From Streptomyces sp. SKN60 (lineage in GTDB: Bacteria > Actinomycetota > Actinomycetes > Streptomycetales > Streptomycetaceae), in NCBI RefSeq assembly GCF_026236535.1, contig NZ_JAHTMW010000013.1, forward strand, positions 62,001-126,000: 64,000 nucleotides of DNA, written 5' to 3'. Below are positions 57,436 through 64,000 of the stretch, one piece after another. The position numbers were made by a program, and so were the translations under genes. Positions within the stretch are counted from its first letter, which is position 1. Every line of letters starts with the position of its first letter. A model generated the notes under the pieces. It did no database searches and was not told the DNA's origin. It saw only the letters and a list, made by a program, of their open reading frames with translations.

Positions 57436-57524
57436 TGCGGCCCTCTCCCGTGCTGCCCTTCTCCTCGTTCCCCCAGGGAACGCTAACAGGCGGGCGCCCG
57501 GGGAGCTCCCGGGCGCCCGTCCGA

Positions 57525-59804
57525 TCAGCCCAGTCGGGTCAGCTTCTGGCCGAAACCGGGCTCCACGAGGTCCTTCGCGAGGGCCACCGGTGCGCTGACC
57601 GCTCCCGCGCCGGTGCCGATCGACACCTGGCCGACGACGTCGCCGGCCTTGGCCGCGTGCGGCGGCTTCTTGCCGCCGTCGCCGAGCTGCAGGCTCACCT
57701 TGAGGCCCGGCCAGCCGACCGCCTTCAGGTCCTTGGTCGACACGACCGGCGTACGGCCGCCGAGCCCGTCGTCCACATAGCCGACGACCTGGTCCTTCCT
57801 CACCACGGCGGCGGAGGTGACGTCGGCCTGCGCCTTCTGGATGACCTTGAGGCTGTTGGAGATGGCCAGGTCCAGCTTCTGCCAGAGCTGCGGGGCGTCC
57901 TTGGCCCCCATCACGATGCCGAGGATGCGGCGCTTCTGGCCGTCGACGACCGTGTACGCCGACCACAGCAGATTGCCGCCGGCCGGGGTGGAGGAGCCGG
58001 TCTTGATGCCGGCCACGCCCGGCTTCAGGAGGATCGAGTTGTTGTTGATGATCTTCTTCGGGATGCCGTCGATCATGATCTCCGGCGTGTCCACGATCTC
58101 CCGGAGCACGTCGTACTGCATCACCGCCTTACCCAGCTTGAGCTGGTCCAGCGGCGTCGACACGGTCGTCGACTGCAGGCCGGACGGGTCCGTGTACGTC
58201 GAGTCCGTCATGCCGAGCTCCTTGGCCGCGGCGTTCATCTTCTCGACGAACGCGGCCTCCGAACCGGCGTCCCAGCGCGCGAGCAGCCGCGCCACGTTGT
58301 TGCCCGACGGGATCATCAGGAGCTGCAGCAGCTCCTTCTCGCTGTAGGTCTGGCCCTTCTTGATGGGGGCCGTCGACTCGTCCTCGGACTTCGCCTCCTC
58401 GCCGGCGGTCGCGTCGACCTCGATCTCCGGACCGTCATCATTCCCCTTGATCGGGTGGTCGCGGAGGATCACGTACGCGGTCATGGTCTTCGCCACGCTC
58501 GCGATCGGCGCCGGCTTCTGCGGGCCGTACGTGCCGAGCGAACCGACGCCCTCGACCTCGGCCGCGCCCTGGCCCTCGGACGGCCACGGCATCTGCAGCG
58601 GGCCGCCCTCGAAGGTGTAGGTCGGGTTGGCGGACAGCACCAGCTTGGGGTCCGGGAGCGGGCGCACGAACTGTACGACCGCAAAGACGACCAGGAGGAG
58701 CAGGACCAGCGGGGTCCAGATCTTGAACCGGCGGAACGTGGTCCGCAGCGGCGTCTCCGGCGGCGGCGGGGTGTTGGTCAGCTCCGCCAGGATCTCCAGC
58801 GGCGGACGGGGCGGCAGCGGCTGCTGCCGGGTCCGCTCCGGCTCGGCCAGCGCCGCCGGTACGGGCGCGGGCGCCGCGGCCACGGGCGCGGCGGGCTTCG
58901 GCTCGGCCGGCTCGGGCTCGGCGGGCCTGGGCTGCGCCGGTCTGGGCTGTTCCTGGGTGATGTCGCCCTTGAGCGGGCGGAAGGTCGACGGCGGCAGCTT
59001 CAGGGCCGTCGTCGGCTGGTCGACGGGCTTGGCGGCGGGCTTGGGCTCCTCACCCGCGGGCTTGGCCTCGGGCTCGGGCTTGGCCTCGGGCTTGGCCTCG
59101 GCGGGCGGGTTGAACGCCTTGAAGACGGCCGTCGGCTGATCGACCGGCGGCTTCGCCGCGGGCTTGGGCTCCTCGGCCGCGGGCTTGTCCTCCGCGGGCT
59201 CCGCCTTCGCCGCGGGCGGCGTGAACGCCTTGAAGACCGCCGTGGGCTGGTCCACGGGCTTGGCGGCGGGCTTCGGCTCCTCCTCGGCCGCCTTCTCCTC
59301 CGCGCTCTCCTCCGCCTTCTCCTCCGCCTTCGGCTCGGCCGGCTTGCGCGCGGCGAACCACGACTCGCCCTCGGGCTTGTCGTCCTCGGCCTCGGGCTCG
59401 TCGTCCTCGACCTCTGCCTCGGCCTCCGCCTCCGGCACATCGACCGCAAGGTCGAGCTCGGTCGCGTCCTCGTCAGCGTCGACGTCCGCATCCACGTCGG
59501 CGTCCGAAGCTTCGTCGGCTTCGTCTGCTTCCGCGTCCACGTCCGCATCCACTTCCGCGTCCACGTCAGCGTCCGCAACCGCCTCGCCCTCGGCCGCGTC
59601 CTCCGCCCCGGAAGGCTCGGCGTCCGACGACTCGTCCTCCGGCGCCGTCCGCGGGGCCAGGGCGCGGAAGACGGCCGTCGGCTCGTCCACGCGGTCCTGG
59701 AGGACGGACAGTCGGGGGTCCTTGCCGTCGCCGCCGACCGCGTTCTCCCGCTGCTCCGCCTTGTCGGGGGACTCGCCCGCCACCGTGCCTCCTCCATCGC
59801 TCAT
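57525..59804 (-). CDS. D-alanyl-D-alanine carboxypeptidase with long acidic repeat region
   Basis: A 759-residue type II membrane enzyme from ATG 59804. The PBP5-like catalytic domain (about 420 to 750) trims the terminal D-Ala of peptidoglycan stems. Its motifs are SVAKT (SxxK), PSGNN (SxN) and KTGSST (KTG). One transmembrane helix (WTPLVLLLLVVFAVVQFV, near 370) precedes it. The first 360 residues are cytoplasmic and disordered: a DADVDAEVDADVDAEAD acidic stretch, Glu/Ala/Lys-rich linkers, and a motif DxPTAVFxA three times plus a shorter copy. These Thr sites could be targets of a Ser/Thr kinase, which would tie wall trimming to signalling (inference). Confidence 0.9.
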   Translation of the reverse strand: MSDGGGTVAGESPDKAEQRENAVGGDGKDPRLSVLQDRVDEPTAVFRALAPRTAPEDESSDAEPSGAEDAAEGEAVADADVDAEVDADVDAEADEADEASDADVDADVDADEDATELDLAVDVPEAEAEAEVEDDEPEAEDDKPEGESWFAARKPAEPKAEEKAEESAEEKAAEEEPKPAAKPVDQPTAVFKAFTPPAAKAEPAEDKPAAEEPKPAAKPPVDQPTAVFKAFNPPAEAKPEAKPEPEAKPAGEEPKPAAKPVDQPTTALKLPPSTFRPLKGDITQEQPRPAQPRPAEPEPAEPKPAAPVAAAPAPVPAALAEPERTRQQPLPPRPPLEILAELTNTPPPPETPLRTTFRRFKIWTPLVLLLLVVFAVVQFVRPLPDPKLVLSANPTYTFEGGPLQMPWPSEGQGAAEVEGVGSLGTYGPQKPAPIASVAKTMTAYVILRDHPIKGNDDGPEIEVDATAGEEAKSEDESTAPIKKGQTYSEKELLQLLMIPSGNNVARLLARWDAGSEAAFVEKMNAAAKELGMTDSTYTDPSGLQSTTVSTPLDQLKLGKAVMQYDVLREIVDTPEIMIDGIPKKIINNNSILLKPGVAGIKTGSSTPAGGNLLWSAYTVVDGQKRRILGIVMGAKDAPQLWQKLDLAISNSLKVIQKAQADVTSAAVVRKDQVVGYVDDGLGGRTPVVSTKDLKAVGWPGLKVSLQLGDGGKKPPHAAKAGDVVGQVSIGTGAGAVSAPVALAKDLVEPGFGQKLTRLG

Positions 59805-59974
59805 GCGTTCATGCCTACGTCCGAACCGTCTACCAGTGTCCTGTGTGAACCCCTTGGCTCCGGTGCTAGACGAGAACGACATACCTACTGGTTCCCGTAC
59901 GAAGCACCCAGGCACTCTCGACAGATGAATGTGAGAGGGGTCACCCTGTCATTCATCCACGCGGGGAGGCATGG

Positions 59975-60691
59975 ATGGGCAGGAGCCGCAGAACTATTCC
60001 GGAGGAGCTTCTGCTGCTCGCTCTGGACCCGGCCACGGGTACCACAGCGCAGCCGCAGTCGCTCGACCTCGGCCTGGCCGGAGCACAGCTAGTGGAGCTG
60101 GCTCTGGCAGGACGGATAGCCCCTGACGGGGATCGTATCGCCGTGGTGATGCCACGGCCGACCGGAGATCCGACTCTGGACTCCGCACTGGAACTGCTGC
60201 GCAGACGCGGCAGTCCGGTCCGGGCCGTCCATTGGATCGGCGGGCCCCGACTGGGGCTGCGCCAGACGTATCTCTCGCATCTGGAGCGCTGCGGCATGGT
60301 GCATGCCGTGGAGGGCCAGATGTGCGGGGTGTTGCCGACGACTCGCTACCAGGCGACGGACACGGCCATCAGCCGGGAGATCAGGGCCCGGCTGGACAGT
60401 GCGATCCGCACCGGCGTACCGCCGGACCCGCGGACCGCGGCGCTCGCCGCACTGGCCCACGCGGTCGGTCTCGGCAAGCACCTGTACCCCGGCAACGAAG
60501 GCAGGTCGTCGCGGTCCCGACTGCGCGACCTGATCCGGCACGACCCGATGGGCGGTCTCGTGGCGCACGCCGTCATGGACGTCCAGAACGGCGTGGGCGC
60601 CCAGCCCCGCCGGACCGCCACGGCGGGTGGCGCGGGCGGCGGCGTGCCGTCCCAGCCACGCCGCGGCACCATGGCGCGCGCCGCCATGTGA
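59975..60691 (+). CDS. GPP34 (GOLPH3-like) family protein
   Basis: A 238-residue soluble protein from ATG 59975, with GGGGAGG upstream. It has the GPP34 layout: TIPEELLLLALDPATG at the N terminus, LDLGLAGAQLVELALAGRI, and a helical C-terminal half with LAALAHAVGLGKHLYPG. In eukaryotes GOLPH3 binds PI4P on the Golgi; the bacterial members occur mainly in actinobacteria and their role is not established. It has a Gly/Ala/Arg-rich tail (residues 205 onwards). It is divergent from the carboxypeptidase gene. Confidence 0.85.
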   Translation: MGRSRRTIPEELLLLALDPATGTTAQPQSLDLGLAGAQLVELALAGRIAPDGDRIAVVMPRPTGDPTLDSALELLRRRGSPVRAVHWIGGPRLGLRQTYLSHLERCGMVHAVEGQMCGVLPTTRYQATDTAISREIRARLDSAIRTGVPPDPRTAALAALAHAVGLGKHLYPGNEGRSSRSRLRDLIRHDPMGGLVAHAVMDVQNGVGAQPRRTATAGGAGGGVPSQPRRGTMARAAM

Positions 60692-60707
60692 CGTACGGGC
60701 GCCCGCG

Positions 60708-60725
60708 CACGTACACGTACACGTA
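60708..60725. repeat. CACGTA tandem repeat
   Basis: Three exact copies of CACGTA follow the GPP34 stop codon, before the terminator. Confidence 0.8.
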
Positions 60726-60755
60726 CAAGAACAGCGCTCCACCTCCGCACCGCCA

Positions 60756-60792
60756 CGTACGGGACGGCCGCCACCCACGGCCGTCCCGTACG
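60756..60792 (+). terminator. 15-bp perfect hairpin after the GPP34 gene
   Basis: CGTACGGGACGGCCG and its exact complement flank the loop CCACCCA. It lies 65 bases past the GPP34 stop. Confidence 0.82.
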
Positions 60793-60937
60793 CGCACCCC
60801 CCTACACCTACGCACGCCTGCGCGCACGCATATGCCCGCGTCTGGTCATTCGCCAGCGCACACAGCACCTTTGGTGGCAGTCTGCCAAGCGGTAGATACT
60901 CACAGCTACGCAGCCGACAGCCGGAGGTGCAGTTTCC

Positions 60938-61801
60938 GTGGCGTCCAACGTCAACCCCACCGTCAGGCGACGCCGATTGGGACAGGAGCTGCGCCGGCTC
61001 CGGGAGGCGAAGAACATGACGGCCGAGCAGGTCGCCGAGCGCCTGCTCGTCTCCCAGTCGAAGATCAGCCGCCTCGAGAACGGGCGTCGCTCCATCAGCC
61101 AGCGCGATGTCCGCGACCTGTGCGGGGTGTACGAGGTCGAGGACGAGCGGGTGGTCGACTCGCTGATGCAGATGGCCAAGGACTCGCGCCAGCAGGGCTG
61201 GTGGCACGCCTTCGGCGACATCCCGTACAGCGTCTACATCGGTCTGGAGACGGACGCGGAGAGCCTGCGGGTGTACGAGCCGCAGATCATCCCGGGTCTG
61301 CTGCAGACCCACGCGTACGCCGAGGCCGTGATCGCCGGCGCGCTGCCCGAGTCCACCCCGGCGGACATCGACAAGCGGGTCACCGTGCGCACCCGCCGCC
61401 AGGACCGCATCAAGGACGACGAGCGTCCGCTGCGCCTGTGGGCGGTCATCGACGAGGGCGCGCTGCGCCGGCTGGTCGGCAACCGCCAGCTGATGGTGGA
61501 GCAGTTGGAGCACCTCGTCGAGCAGTCGCACCTGCCGCACGTGACCGTGCAGGTGCTGCCGTTCCACATGGGCGCGCATCCGGGCATCAGCGGGCATTAC
61601 GCGATTCTGGAATTCCCGGACACCTCCGACTCGTCCGTGGTCTACATCGAGGGCGTGACGAGCGACCTGTATCTGGAGAAGGCCCAGGATGTCGCGAAGT
61701 ACAGCGTCATGTACGAGCACTTGCGGGCACAGGCGCTGAATGTGGAGGACACCCGGGAGTTCGTGACGGAGATTGCGAAGCGGTACGCCGACGGAAAATA
61801 G
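60938..61801 (+). CDS. XRE-family regulator with DUF5753 domain
   Basis: A 287-residue protein from GTG 60938, with CCGGAGGTG upstream. The N-terminal XRE helix-turn-helix is LGQELRRLREAKNMTAEQVA with LLVSQSKISRLENGRRSISQ. The remainder, from about residue 100, is the DUF5753 ligand-like domain with YEPQIIPGLLQTHAYA and FHMGAHPGISGHYAILEF. Streptomyces carry dozens of such regulators, each paired with a small DUF397 protein; the best studied is WhiJ. The partner here is at 62081. Confidence 0.92.
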   Translation: MASNVNPTVRRRRLGQELRRLREAKNMTAEQVAERLLVSQSKISRLENGRRSISQRDVRDLCGVYEVEDERVVDSLMQMAKDSRQQGWWHAFGDIPYSVYIGLETDAESLRVYEPQIIPGLLQTHAYAEAVIAGALPESTPADIDKRVTVRTRRQDRIKDDERPLRLWAVIDEGALRRLVGNRQLMVEQLEHLVEQSHLPHVTVQVLPFHMGAHPGISGHYAILEFPDTSDSSVVYIEGVTSDLYLEKAQDVAKYSVMYEHLRAQALNVEDTREFVTEIAKRYADGK

Positions 61802-62080
61802 GACGTCCAGGGCTTCCTGGGCTTCCAGGGCTTCCTGCGCGTCGCGGGCCGAATGCAGCTGAATGCCGCTGTTCGGCGGGAGCCCGGGGGAAGAGGCCGG
61901 TACGGTACACCCCCGACTCGCTTCAGCGGAAGCTCACTTGGAATATGCCATCCGGTCGGGTGAACGCCGGTCCCGCACGACGGGGCCGGGCAGTAGCGTC
62001 GATCACGCCAAAGCAAGCAAGAACCTTGGCGCGACATCTACTGGCATCACTCGCACTCGAAGAAACCGGAGTTGAGAACA

Positions 62081-62281
62081 ATGGCGATTATTCAGGGCGG
62101 TACGGACAGCTGGACGAAGTCCTCTTATTCCGGTGGCAACGGCGCCTGCGTCGAGGTCAAGTCCCCCGTCGTGAACGCGATCGACGTGCGTGACTCGAAG
62201 GCCCCCGAGGGCCCTTCGATTTCTTTCGGACCGGGGTCGTGGAACGCGTTCGTGGGCGAGGTGAGCGCCGGGGTCCTGTGA
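62081..62281 (+). CDS. DUF397 small protein
   Basis: A 66-residue DUF397 protein, the usual partner of XRE-DUF5753 regulators. DSWTKSSYSGGNGACVEVK is the family's signature and GPSISFGPGSWNAFVGEV the C-terminal half. ATG 62081 follows GGAG by ten bases. The 279 bases between it and the regulator contain a CTTCCTGGGCTTCC-type repeat near 61814-61838 and no gene that I can support. Confidence 0.9.
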   Translation: MAIIQGGTDSWTKSSYSGGNGACVEVKSPVVNAIDVRDSKAPEGPSISFGPGSWNAFVGEVSAGVL

Positions 62282-62316
62282 CGACCCCGCGCGCACCACG
62301 CGCCGCGTTAAGGAAT

Positions 62317-62357
62317 GAGCCCTCTCGCCCGGTCCGCCGTCCTGGTCGAGGGGGCTC
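62317..62357. terminator. Bidirectional hairpin between DUF397 and the next convergent gene
   Basis: GAGCCCTCTCG pairs with CGAGGGGGCTC (one G-U) around a 19-base loop, followed by CGGCCTTTGC. Confidence 0.65.
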
Positions 62358-62387
62358 GGCCTTTGCCCCGACCCCGCCCGGAAGGGC

Positions 62388-63245
62388 TCAGCGCAGCTCG
62401 TCCACGTAGCGGTCCGTCCCCGGCACCGTCGGGATGAACGGCGCCACCAGCTCGACCCGGCCGCCGCCCCCGCCCCCACCTAGGGACTCCAGGTCGGCGA
62501 AGTGCTCCGCCCAGCACTCCCGGGGGTCCTCCTCCAGGAACCACAGCAGGGTCAGCCGGGTGTCGACGCCCTCGACCTGCTTCACGTACGTCATCCGGTC
62601 GCCCGGCAGCGGCGTAGGCCGGAAGACGGTCACCATCGCCGCGGGCGACCCGGCGAGGCGGCGGGGCAGTTCGCGCGACCGCAGCCGCTCCAGGAGTTCC
62701 GCCCGCGCCTCGGGGCCCTCGCTGTCGATCACCTGCAGGACGAGTCCGCGGTACGGGTGGTCGAGCGCGTGCAGGTCGCGCGGACCGTGGGGTCCCCCGT
62801 GCCGAAGGCCGGGGGACCCGTCGCGGTAGACGGTCGCCTCGTGGTCCTGGAACGACGTGAAGACGTGGGTGCGGTCGTGGTAGACCCGGGCGTCGCGGTT
62901 GAGGCGCTTGTTGATGGCGACGGTCCACTTCATGTGCTCGTCGTAGCGCCCGTCGGTGATCCAGTACGTGGCGAGGTAGCAGCCGGCGGTGACCGGCTGG
63001 GCGACCGCCGACTTCTCCGGGACGCGCAGCTCCTGGAGGGGGCGGGTGGCGACCCAGCGGCGGCCCGCGAACATCCAGGGCATGGCCATGGCGCCGGCGT
63101 AGTAGTGGTCGTCCTCGTACCAGCGGTTGTACGCGTACTCGTGACCCGGGTGCGGTTCGACCATGGTGATCAGGGCGTGCCCCGGGTGGGTGCCGTACGG
63201 CCCGACGGCGGCCAGCTCCCCGTACATCTCGCTCGTCTCGCTCAT
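62388..63245 (-). CDS. Uncharacterised protein, possible dimeric alpha/beta-barrel fold
   Basis: A 285-residue soluble protein from ATG 63245, with a GGGGAG ribosome-binding site. No catalytic motif is certain. Two halves each contain an EthD/dimeric-barrel-like beginning (ALITMVEPHPGHEYAYNRWY with EDDHYYAGAM; and GLVLQVIDSEGPE), which suggests a duplicated ferredoxin-like barrel. A poly-Gly stretch (SLGGGGGGGRVE) lies near the C terminus. A 30-base palindromic segment encodes SPGLRHGGPHG in the middle. The gene is divergent from an SDR gene, with a palindromic operator between the two, suggesting co-regulation in a catabolic or modification pathway. Confidence 0.75.
   Translation of the reverse strand: MSETSEMYGELAAVGPYGTHPGHALITMVEPHPGHEYAYNRWYEDDHYYAGAMAMPWMFAGRRWVATRPLQELRVPEKSAVAQPVTAGCYLATYWITDGRYDEHMKWTVAINKRLNRDARVYHDRTHVFTSFQDHEATVYRDGSPGLRHGGPHGPRDLHALDHPYRGLVLQVIDSEGPEARAELLERLRSRELPRRLAGSPAAMVTVFRPTPLPGDRMTYVKQVEGVDTRLTLLWFLEEDPRECWAEHFADLESLGGGGGGGRVELVAPFIPTVPGTDRYVDELR
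62790..62819. repeat. Palindrome inside a coding region
   Basis: GGGTCCCCCG, loop TGCCGAAGGC and CGGGGGACCC form a perfect 10-bp stem within the gene at 62388-63245. The shape resembles short dispersed palindromes of Streptomyces genomes. Confidence 0.7.
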
Positions 63246-63287
63246 CCTCGCTCCCCTTCCCTTCCCTTGTCGGTGACCGGCACCTAC

Positions 63288-63304
63288 TCTGACGGGCCGT
63301 CAGA
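63288..63304. promoter_or_regulatory. TetR-type palindromic operator candidate
   Basis: TCTGACGG-G-CCGTCAGA is a perfect 8-bp palindrome in the 87-base divergent region, 29 bases before the SDR start. TGACGG-type arms are used by many TetR-family repressors; no such regulator gene is visible in this window beside it. Confidence 0.7.
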
Positions 63305-63332
63305 TAAATGAACAGGCTCTGGGAGGTCGCGC

Positions 63333-64000
63333 ATGCTGCTCCAGGGAAAGACGGTCGTGGTGTCCGGCGTCGGCGCCGGGCTCGGGCACCGGGTGGCCGA
63401 GACGGTGGTGCGGGACGGGGGCCGCGCGGTCCTCGGCGCGCGCACGGAGGCGAACCTCGCGAAGGCGGCCGCCGAGATCGATCCGGCCGGGACGAGAACG
63501 GCCTTCCTGCCCACCGACATCACCGACGAGGCCCAGTGCGAGGCGCTCGCCGCGCTCGCCGTCGAGCGCTTCGGCGGGATCGACGCGGTGGTGCACGTGG
63601 CCGCCTGGGACTCGTACTTCGGGGGCCTGGAGGACGCCGACTTCGGCACCTGGCAGGGCGTCCTGGACGTGAACCTGCTCGGCACGCTGCGGATGACCCG
63701 GGCCTGCCTGCCCGCCCTCAAGGAGCGGGGCGGCTCTGTGGTCCTGATCGGCACGCAGTCGGCGGTGGCGGCGCCCTCGCAGGTGCGGCAGGCGGCGTAC
63801 GCGGCGTCGAAAGGGGCGCTGACCTCGGCGATGTACTCGCTGGCGCACGAGCTGGGGCCGCACCGGATCCGGGTCAACACGGTGCTGCCGGGCTGGATGT
63901 GGGGGCCGCCGGTGAAGGCCTTCGTGCAGTTCACGGCGCACACCGAGCAGGTGCCGGAGACCGAGGTGCTCGGCCGGCTGACCGAGCGGATGGCGCTGCC
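63333..64000 (+). CDS. SDR-family oxidoreductase (cut by window end)
   Basis: The first 222 or so residues of a classical short-chain dehydrogenase from ATG 63333, with GGGAGG upstream; the C terminus lies beyond 64000. The cofactor motif is VVVSGVGAGLGHRVA (GxGxGLG) and the acidic or basic specificity residue is in LGARTEANL. HVAAW replaces the usual NNAG. The catalytic region is LIGTQSAVAAPSQVRQ with AAYAASKGAL (YxxxK), then RVNTVLPGWMWGPPVKAF. The Trp-rich segment after NTVLPG may define the substrate pocket. Divergent from the uncharacterised protein at 62388 and likely co-regulated with it. Confidence 0.9.
   Translation, partial: MLLQGKTVVVSGVGAGLGHRVAETVVRDGGRAVLGARTEANLAKAAAEIDPAGTRTAFLPTDITDEAQCEALAALAVERFGGIDAVVHVAAWDSYFGGLEDADFGTWQGVLDVNLLGTLRMTRACLPALKERGGSVVLIGTQSAVAAPSQVRQAAYAASKGALTSAMYSLAHELGPHRIRVNTVLPGWMWGPPVKAFVQFTAHTEQVPETEVLGRLTERMAL

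Noticed and set aside
61863..62075. A 70-codon frame between the XRE regulator and DUF397
   Set aside because: No ribosome-binding site, no recognisable motif, and XRE/DUF397 gaps of this size are common without a gene.

Overview
The window is 64 kb of very GC-rich DNA (GTG, TTG and ATG starts, strong third-position GC bias) from the chromosomal core of a Streptomyces or close relative. The evidence is the gene set itself: hrdD, the sepX/glp/galU block, DUF397 with an XRE-DUF5753 regulator, GPP34, a DUF6227 protein, an AfsR/SARP regulator and two gamma-butyrolactone-receptor-type TetR proteins. I see no CRISPR array, insertion sequence, prophage or rRNA. There are two tRNA genes, Ala(CGC) near 3.9 kb and Arg(CCT) near 54.5 kb.

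Layout. 1-4 kb: the start of a flavin monooxygenase, a MerR regulator, exonuclease III, an acetyltransferase and a secreted serine protease. 4-9.4 kb: a minus-strand run galU > glp (MoeA/gephyrin-like) > moaC > mog > rimJ-like > sepX/glpR, a conserved actinobacterial block joining molybdenum-cofactor genes with cell-division genes. 9.5-19 kb: formyl-THF cyclo-ligase, a penicillin-acylase-type hydrolase, an RCK-domain antiporter, an MFS transporter, an FmdB zinc-ribbon gene behind a CIRCE-like operator, MTA phosphorylase, an RcpC-like protein and MscL. 19.4-29.5 kb: a minus-strand set of NarK nitrate/nitrite transporter, pyruvate formate-lyase and its activase, a NarI-like membrane protein, a Nas/Nap-like molybdopterin catalytic subunit, a four-cluster ferredoxin, a Rieske protein and a small membrane protein. 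It reads as a low-oxygen carbon and nitrate module in an organism usually regarded as strictly aerobic. The glp/mog/moaC block supplies enzymes of the cofactor it needs.

29.7-44.9 kb: LtrA, an AfsR-like regulator, an SDR, a P1 peptidase, the DUF6227 protein, two 14-TM drug exporters each beside its own regulator (WYL; TetR), hrdD with a recognisable SigR-type promoter, and a MarR/extradiol-dioxygenase divergent pair. 45-54.4 kb: a secreted M6-like metalloprotease, an acyl-CoA synthetase, then a four-gene locus (pseudo-receptor, cytochrome P450, autoregulator receptor, acyl-CoA oxidase) with the composition of the avenolide butenolide-hormone locus of S. avermitilis. Both receptor genes have an 18-bp AAACC-type palindrome placed between their -35 and -10 boxes. 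54.5-64 kb: tRNA-Arg, signal peptidase I, a polytopic membrane protein, a D,D-carboxypeptidase with a long acidic repeat region, GPP34, the XRE/DUF397 pair, an unknown protein and a truncated SDR.

A recurring oddity is the number of short tandem repeats of 6, 12, 14, 15, 21 and 24 bp at gene ends or in promoters, most of them translated in frame. All calls come from reading the sequence; no database search or alignment was run.
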